From: Clostridia bacterium
Lineage (GTDB): Bacteria; Bacillota; Clostridia; Lutisporales; Lutisporaceae
Assembly: GCA_029256365.1 (NCBI GenBank)
Contig: JAQSYB010000065.1
Location: 1 to 8,863, forward strand
Reading direction: 5' to 3'
DNA: 8,863 nt
Position 1 is the stretch's first letter; every line of letters starts with the position of its first letter. This document shows, in pieces, positions 5,334 through 8,863 of this stretch. The position numbers and the translations under genes are program-made. The notes below the pieces were generated by a model that worked only from the letters and a program-made list of their open reading frames with translations, was not told the DNA's origin and ran no database searches.

Positions 5334-6809
5334 TTACTTATCTATTTGCTCATTGAATTGCTCAATCAGCTTATCTAATTCAGGTCCCATTTTGTGAAGC
5401 CTGCCCCAATAATTTTCATAATCATACCACTGCGCATTTAACTCTTCCACATCATACATTTGCTGTTCAATCCAGGTGTAATATTTAAGGTTATGAATGC
5501 GTTTTTTGCTTTGATAGGTCAATTCTTCCATACTATCTGTTCTAAGTCCTAAGACATATCTATGGTGGTCTATAGCCCCGTCAATGGTTTGATATTCCCT
5601 GCCTCGTTCTTCTTCCATTTCTGCAAGCCTAGACTGATACATCTCTGCAGAATCTGTAAGGATTGTCAAGACAATATCATCTTCTGTCAGCTCAAAGTAT
5701 TTCGCAAACTTAATACAAGAAACAATATTGGCTGCTCCAGAGATGCCTACCCAAGAAAGCTTCTCAATAACCTCCGGTGAGACTCCAAGGTCCTTTAAAT
5801 ATGCTTGACCTGCTGGTTCATTAAATAGTCTGAACATCCCCAAGCTGTCCTGGTCATCAATGGCAATCACCATATCCGTATTTTTCACATTATGAATCCA
5901 CGGTATATGCTTATCGCCAATGCCTTCAATCCTATGATCACCAAAACCATTGTTCAGCAAAGTTGGACACTGCAATGCTTCTCCTACAGCTAGCTTTGCA
6001 GTAGGATACTGATCCTTAATATAATCTCCGCTTCCTAGGGTTCCTGCTGAACCTGATGTTAGGCATACCCCTGCAACTCTCCCCTTAGGACCAGCTTCAG
6101 CCTTTATGATTTCGTCCATAGCACTGCCCGTTACTTCATAGTGCCATAGATGGTTGCCCAACTCACCAAATTGATTGAAAATGACAGCATTGTCTCTCGT
6201 CCTGCGAAGCTCCCAGGTTTTGTCATATATTTCTTTTACATTGCTTTCACAGCCAGGAGTTGCTATTACTTCTCCTGCCACCTTGCTCAACCATTCAAAA
6301 CGCTCTTTGCTCATATTCTCTGGCAAGATCGCCACAGATTTACAGCCTAATAAGGCAGAGTTGTATGCTCCACCACGGCAATAGTTGCCTGTAGAAGGCC
6401 AAACTGCCTCATGATAAGTCGGATCAAATTGCCCTGTTACCAATCTAGGAACCAAACAAGCAAAGCTAGCCCCCACCTTATGTGCTCCTGTGGGGAAGTA
6501 CTTGCCAGACATTGCAAATATTCTTGCTTTGACTCCAGAAATTTCTGAGGGAATTTCAATATAATTTGGCAATGAGCGATATAGTCCGCCCTCTTTTACC
6601 GGTTCATTTTTCCATGATATTCTAAATAAATTAATTGGATCTACATCCCATAACCCTGTAGCCTTTAATTTTTCTTTGACCTTTTGTGGTATTTTATTCG
6701 GATCCTTCATTTGCGCCAGAGTTGGAATCGCAACATTTTTCATTTTGGCGCTTCTAATGTTCTTTTGAAGCTGTTCTTCATTAATTTGTAAGTTAATTAA
6801 TTCTCTCAT
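5334..6809 (-). CDS. Fold-type II PLP-dependent enzyme (tryptophan synthase beta/cysteine synthase superfamily), substrate unknown
   Basis: A 491-residue member of the fold-type II pyridoxal phosphate superfamily, longer than cysteine synthase-type members (about 310). K111 in TGAHKVGASFA is the likely Schiff-base lysine. STGN (139-142) is the substrate-binding loop, GSAGTLGSG (253-261) the phosphate-binding glycine loop, and TILTDSAEMY (382-391) the usual segment near the cofactor ring nitrogen. About 65 N-terminal residues and about 90 C-terminal residues, rich in Glu, Tyr and Trp, extend beyond the core. I recognise the superfamily but cannot assign a reaction; a lyase or beta-replacement reaction on an amino acid is plausible. 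The ATG is preceded by AGGGGGAGA in minus-strand sense. It lies 85 bp downstream of the CDGSH gene with no clear terminator between. It may be the last gene of that operon or have a weak promoter in the AT-rich gap. Confidence 0.88.
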   Translation of the reverse strand: MRELINLQINEEQLQKNIRSAKMKNVAIPTLAQMKDPNKIPQKVKEKLKATGLWDVDPINLFRISWKNEPVKEGGLYRSLPNYIEIPSEISGVKARIFAMSGKYFPTGAHKVGASFACLVPRLVTGQFDPTYHEAVWPSTGNYCRGGAYNSALLGCKSVAILPENMSKERFEWLSKVAGEVIATPGCESNVKEIYDKTWELRRTRDNAVIFNQFGELGNHLWHYEVTGSAMDEIIKAEAGPKGRVAGVCLTSGSAGTLGSGDYIKDQYPTAKLAVGEALQCPTLLNNGFGDHRIEGIGDKHIPWIHNVKNTDMVIAIDDQDSLGMFRLFNEPAGQAYLKDLGVSPEVIEKLSWVGISGAANIVSCIKFAKYFELTEDDIVLTILTDSAEMYQSRLAEMEEERGREYQTIDGAIDHHRYVLGLRTDSMEELTYQSKKRIHNLKYYTWIEQQMYDVEELNAQWYDYENYWGRLHKMGPELDKLIEQFNEQIDK

Positions 6810-6894
6810 GCAATCTCCCCCTATTAGAAACTATCAATTTATATATATTCTCAGGCTTCTAAACTAGAACAAGCATAGCAGATTAATATGTATT

Positions 6895-7575
6895 CTACTT
6901 ATCTAAGAACTTTATGGGAATATGCGTACCATCACAAAAGGGCTTATTTTTCGATTTGCCGCAGCGACAAAGCACTACCCTGTTTCTAATCTCATAATTG
7001 TGTCCATCTGAGGATACGATTGGAATGTTCCCTTTCACAAAAATTCCACCACTGACTCTTTTTTCTGGGTCTTGAATGATACTGATGGAGGGTTCATATT
7101 CAGGTTCAATTGCATTTCCAGCTTTATCAATGGCAACCAATCTTCCTGCTGGGCACTCAACAGCCGCTATAATGGCTTCTTCTCTATTTTTCGGATCATC
7201 AGAGTTTTTTGTCAGCCACCATGCATGGCCATCATTCCTATGACAAAAGCGTGCCAAAGCACATCTGTGGTCATCCATTAAATCAAGCCCTGGACCCTCC
7301 AGTACTTCAGCTCGTTTCTGGTACTTAAGTCTTGATGCAGTCTCAGTTCCATCAAAGCCATTCTTTTCATGTGCATTGTCACAGAATGGTGCTGTTTTTG
7401 ACTTTCCACAACGGCATAACTCATATTCCGCCGCCTGAGGGAGCTCCCTTCCATCCTTAAATTCATATTCCAACCCTTTTGGAGTTATTATTTTTTCTAC
7501 CAATGGAAGATTGCCCGAAACAAGATATCCCCCATTTTTTTTAATTCTTATTTTAAATTTCTTTGTATTTTCCAA
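6895..7575 (-). CDS. Tandem CDGSH iron-sulfur domain protein
   Basis: A 226-residue soluble protein with two CDGSH-type 2Fe-2S sites. Site 1 is CRCGKSKTAPFCDNAH (C54, C56, C65, H69), where Asn replaces the usual Gly of CDG. Site 2 is CRCGKSKNKPFCDGTH (C203, C205, C214, H218), a full match. Between them, residues about 100-148 hold DHRCALARFCHR and VECPAGRL, with C105, C111, H112 and C141. This resembles a divergent ferredoxin-like domain and may bind a third cluster. A role in electron transfer or redox sensing is inferred. The start is TTG: no ATG or GTG exists near the N-terminus, a TAA lies two codons upstream in frame, and AAGGGTGA (plus 7582-7589) sits 6 nt before it. The gene follows the HD gene by 23 nt and is surely cotranscribed with it. 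Confidence 0.9.
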   Translation of the reverse strand: MENTKKFKIRIKKNGGYLVSGNLPLVEKIITPKGLEYEFKDGRELPQAAEYELCRCGKSKTAPFCDNAHEKNGFDGTETASRLKYQKRAEVLEGPGLDLMDDHRCALARFCHRNDGHAWWLTKNSDDPKNREEAIIAAVECPAGRLVAIDKAGNAIEPEYEPSISIIQDPEKRVSGGIFVKGNIPIVSSDGHNYEIRNRVVLCRCGKSKNKPFCDGTHIPIKFLDK

Positions 7576-7598
7576 CTCTTATCACCCTTCAAGTTAGT

Positions 7599-8162
7599 TT
7601 ATTGCCCTGCTAAATCCAATTCTGCTGCAGCTTCCTTCATTCCCTCTATTGTCCAAAGAATAACGGTATCAAGATCCATTCCTATCATTTCACAGCCTTC
7701 AAGAATGACATCTCGATTCACTCCAGCAGCGAAGCCAGCTGATTTGAATTTCTTCTTCACAGATTTGACTTCAAGATCAAGTATACTCTTACTTGGACGC
7801 ATATACACTGTTGCAGTGATAAGGCCTGTAAGCTCATCTATTGTGTAAAGCACCTTCTCCATTTTGAGAATAGGCTCTACATCAATACAAAGCTTCCATC
7901 CATGGGAAATTACAGCGTGTATCATATCTTCGCTTAAGCCTTCCTTTTCCATGATCTCTTTGGCCTTATGACAATGTTCTTCAGGATAAAGCTCATAATC
8001 TATATCATGGAGCAAGCCGATATTTCCCCAGTACTCAGCGTCCTCGCCAAGCTGCTTTGCAAAATAGCGCATGACAGCTTCAACCGCCATACCATGCTTT
8101 ACCAAATTATCGCTTTTATTGTACTTTTTAAGTAATTCATAAACTTCCTGGCGTGTTTTCAT
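7599..8162 (-). CDS. HD/HDIG domain phosphohydrolase
   Basis: A 187-residue HD-superfamily protein. The metal-binding set is complete: H23 (KHGMAVEAV), H52-D53 (LLHDIDYE), H87 (ISHGWK) and D109 (YTIDEL). The family hydrolyses phosphate esters, often of nucleotides; the substrate is not evident here. It has no membrane segment and no extra domain. I chose the ATG at 8160-8162 because AGGAGGA (plus 8171-8177) lies 8 nt before it; the frame stays open 19 codons further without a comparable site. The gene leads the HD-CDGSH operon, behind a strong promoter at 8238-8266 and a leader of about 69 nt. Confidence 0.9.
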   Translation of the reverse strand: MKTRQEVYELLKKYNKSDNLVKHGMAVEAVMRYFAKQLGEDAEYWGNIGLLHDIDYELYPEEHCHKAKEIMEKEGLSEDMIHAVISHGWKLCIDVEPILKMEKVLYTIDELTGLITATVYMRPSKSILDLEVKSVKKKFKSAGFAAGVNRDVILEGCEMIGMDLDTVILWTIEGMKEAAAELDLAGQ

Positions 8163-8224
8163 AACTGTTATCCTCCTAGTTTTTCTTTTGTACATAAACA
8201 AGTATTCTATTGTTTCCAACGAGT

Positions 8225-8278
8225 TTGTATTTATAATATTCTATAATAATAACCCTGGGAGGTCAAATATAAATACAA
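8225..8278. promoter_or_regulatory. Inverted repeat bracketing the HD-operon promoter (candidate operator)
   Basis: TTGTATTTATA (8225-8235) and TATAAATACAA (8268-8278) are perfect 11-bp inverted copies, 32 bp apart. One arm covers the transcription start region and the other lies just upstream of the -35, so the pair encloses the promoter. A repressor bound to both arms could block or loop it. A plain RNA hairpin is less likely, because the upstream arm lies outside the predicted transcript. Confidence 0.4.
8238..8266 (-). promoter_or_regulatory. Sigma-A promoter of the HD-CDGSH operon
   Basis: On the minus strand TTGACC (plus 8261-8266, 5 of 6) and TAGAAT (plus 8238-8243, 5 of 6) are 17 nt apart. 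The predicted start is near 8231. It separates this operon from the YccF gene. Confidence 0.7.
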
Positions 8279-8281
8279 TTG

Positions 8282-8644
8282 CTAGTATATCTTTGCACCA
8301 AAAGGGATGAGTCCAAGCTGAGCAAACTTAAAGTGCTGCAGCCCAAAGGGTATTCCAACAATTGTGATGCAAAATACTGCCCCTATCATGAGATGCCCTA
8401 TGGCAAATTCCCAACCAAAGACGATGAGCCAGATGATATTAAAAACCAAGCCCCCTACACCGAAATTGCCAAGCTCTATTTGCTTTCCAAAAGGCCATAA
8501 TACAAATGCAGCGATTTTGAAGCATTGGACACCAAAGGGCACCCCTATAATTGTTAAACATAAAATCATTCCTGCTAAGAACCATAAAATTGCTGCAATA
8601 ATACCACCAAATAAGAGCCATATCATATTGCCAATCAAATTCAT
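8282..8644 (-). CDS. yccF: YccF-like inner membrane protein
   Basis: A 120-residue, very hydrophobic protein made of two YccF-type repeats. The repeats carry IIGVPFGVQCFKIA (about 29-42) and IVGIPFGLQHFKFA (about 94-107). Each is followed by a PFGK/PFGA motif and preceded by a transmembrane helix. Escherichia coli YccF belongs to the same family; its role is unknown. The ATG at 8642-8644 is preceded by TGGAGGG (plus 8650-8656) at 5 nt. An ATG 51 nt upstream in frame lies inside the repeat element and has no such site. No terminator separates it from the HD gene, so some readthrough into that operon is possible. The upstream control region is partly made of the repeat element. Confidence 0.9.
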   Translation of the reverse strand: MNLIGNMIWLLFGGIIAAILWFLAGMILCLTIIGVPFGVQCFKIAAFVLWPFGKQIELGNFGVGGLVFNIIWLIVFGWEFAIGHLMIGAVFCITIVGIPFGLQHFKFAQLGLIPFGAKIY

Positions 8645-8681
8645 AATAACCCTCCATTTTTTATAAAGCTTTGTTAACGTT

Positions 8682-8752
8682 ATAAGCCGTGTCATTCTGA
8701 GTGAAGTGAAGAATCTTAAGATCCTTCAGTCGCCGCTCCTTCAGGATGACAG
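8682..8752 (+). repeat. Palindromic dispersed repeat, full copy
   Basis: The element starts ATAAGCCGTGTCATTCTGA and ends TCAGGATGACAG. TGTCATTCTGA near the left end pairs with TCAGGATGACA at the right end. The centre GAAGAATCTTAAGATCCTTC is itself a near-perfect palindrome around CTTAAG. It is non-coding and lies upstream of the YccF gene. Such elements, with a TGTCATTCTGA-type end, are known between genes in many bacteria. Confidence 0.85.
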
Positions 8753-8813
8753 AGCAAATATTAAATGCATCTAATCATTGCTTAACAGTTCTATATTGAT
8801 GTTTATATGAACA

Positions 8814-8863
8814 ATAAGCCGTGTCATTCTGAACGCAGTGAAGAATCTTAAGATCCTTCAGTC
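8814..8863 (+). repeat. Palindromic dispersed repeat, copy cut by the window end
   Basis: The 50 visible bases match 8682-8731 except three positions within the 4-base block ACGC (GTGA in the other copy). The same ATAAGCC flank precedes both, so the repeated unit is longer than the palindrome. The copies are in direct orientation 132 bp apart. The intervening AT-rich segment (8753-8813) shows no gene or signal that I can see. Confidence 0.85.

Noticed and set aside
6810..6894. Possible promoter for the PLP gene (TTGTTC, 19 nt, TATATA on the minus strand).
   Set aside because: The spacing is too long and the -35 is poor. The gap is AT-rich enough to give such matches by chance, and operon readthrough is equally likely.
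1..8863. Search for CRISPR arrays, tRNA, rRNA, transposases, integrase sites and common riboswitches.
   Set aside because: No regularly spaced short repeats, cloverleaf sequences, transposase motifs or recognisable riboswitch cores were seen on either strand. The only repeats are the three palindromic elements.

Overview
The window looks like chromosomal DNA from an AT-rich, spore-forming Firmicute, most likely a clostridial anaerobe. The evidence is strong AGGAGG-type ribosome binding sites, TTG starts, clostridial-looking protein families (YitT, DUF3231, HD-GYP) and mother-cell-type sporulation promoters. There is no rRNA, tRNA, CRISPR, transposase or phage gene. The genus cannot be fixed from the sequence alone.

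Left flank (1-342): no conventional full-length gene. It holds a possible remnant of an aldo/keto reductase reading into a dispersed repeat (about 70-96). On the minus strand it holds a complete small transcription unit: consensus sigma-A promoter, ribosome binding site, 16-codon ORF, a region with two competing hairpins, and an intrinsic terminator. This unit is the least explained object in the window.

Left half (343-5261): a YitT-family membrane protein (minus), then three plus-strand genes: a tandem DUF3231 protein, an SGNH/GDSL hydrolase and a degenerate HD-GYP protein. A DNA alkylation-repair (AlkD-like) gene lies on the minus strand between the first two. The plus-strand genes share a sporulation signature. 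DUF3231 has a sigma-E-like promoter. The SGNH and HD-GYP genes have almost identical sigma-K-like promoters (ATATCACA, 16 nt, CATAATAT). The DUF3231 and alkD genes overlap tail to tail, and the only clear DUF3231 terminator lies inside alkD, so the DUF3231 transcript should carry a long antisense tail.

Right half (5334-8644): four minus-strand genes. In order of transcription they are a YccF-like membrane protein, an HD-domain phosphohydrolase, a tandem CDGSH iron-sulfur protein and a fold-type II PLP enzyme. The HD and CDGSH genes are 23 nt apart and form an operon behind a strong sigma-A promoter, which an 11-bp perfect inverted repeat brackets. PLP follows after 85 nt and may be part of the operon. 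A perfect bidirectional terminator (5282-5328) separates this block from HD-GYP.

Right flank (8645-8863): two direct copies, 132 bp apart, of the repeat family also seen at the left edge. One copy is a complete imperfect palindrome; the other is cut by the window end.
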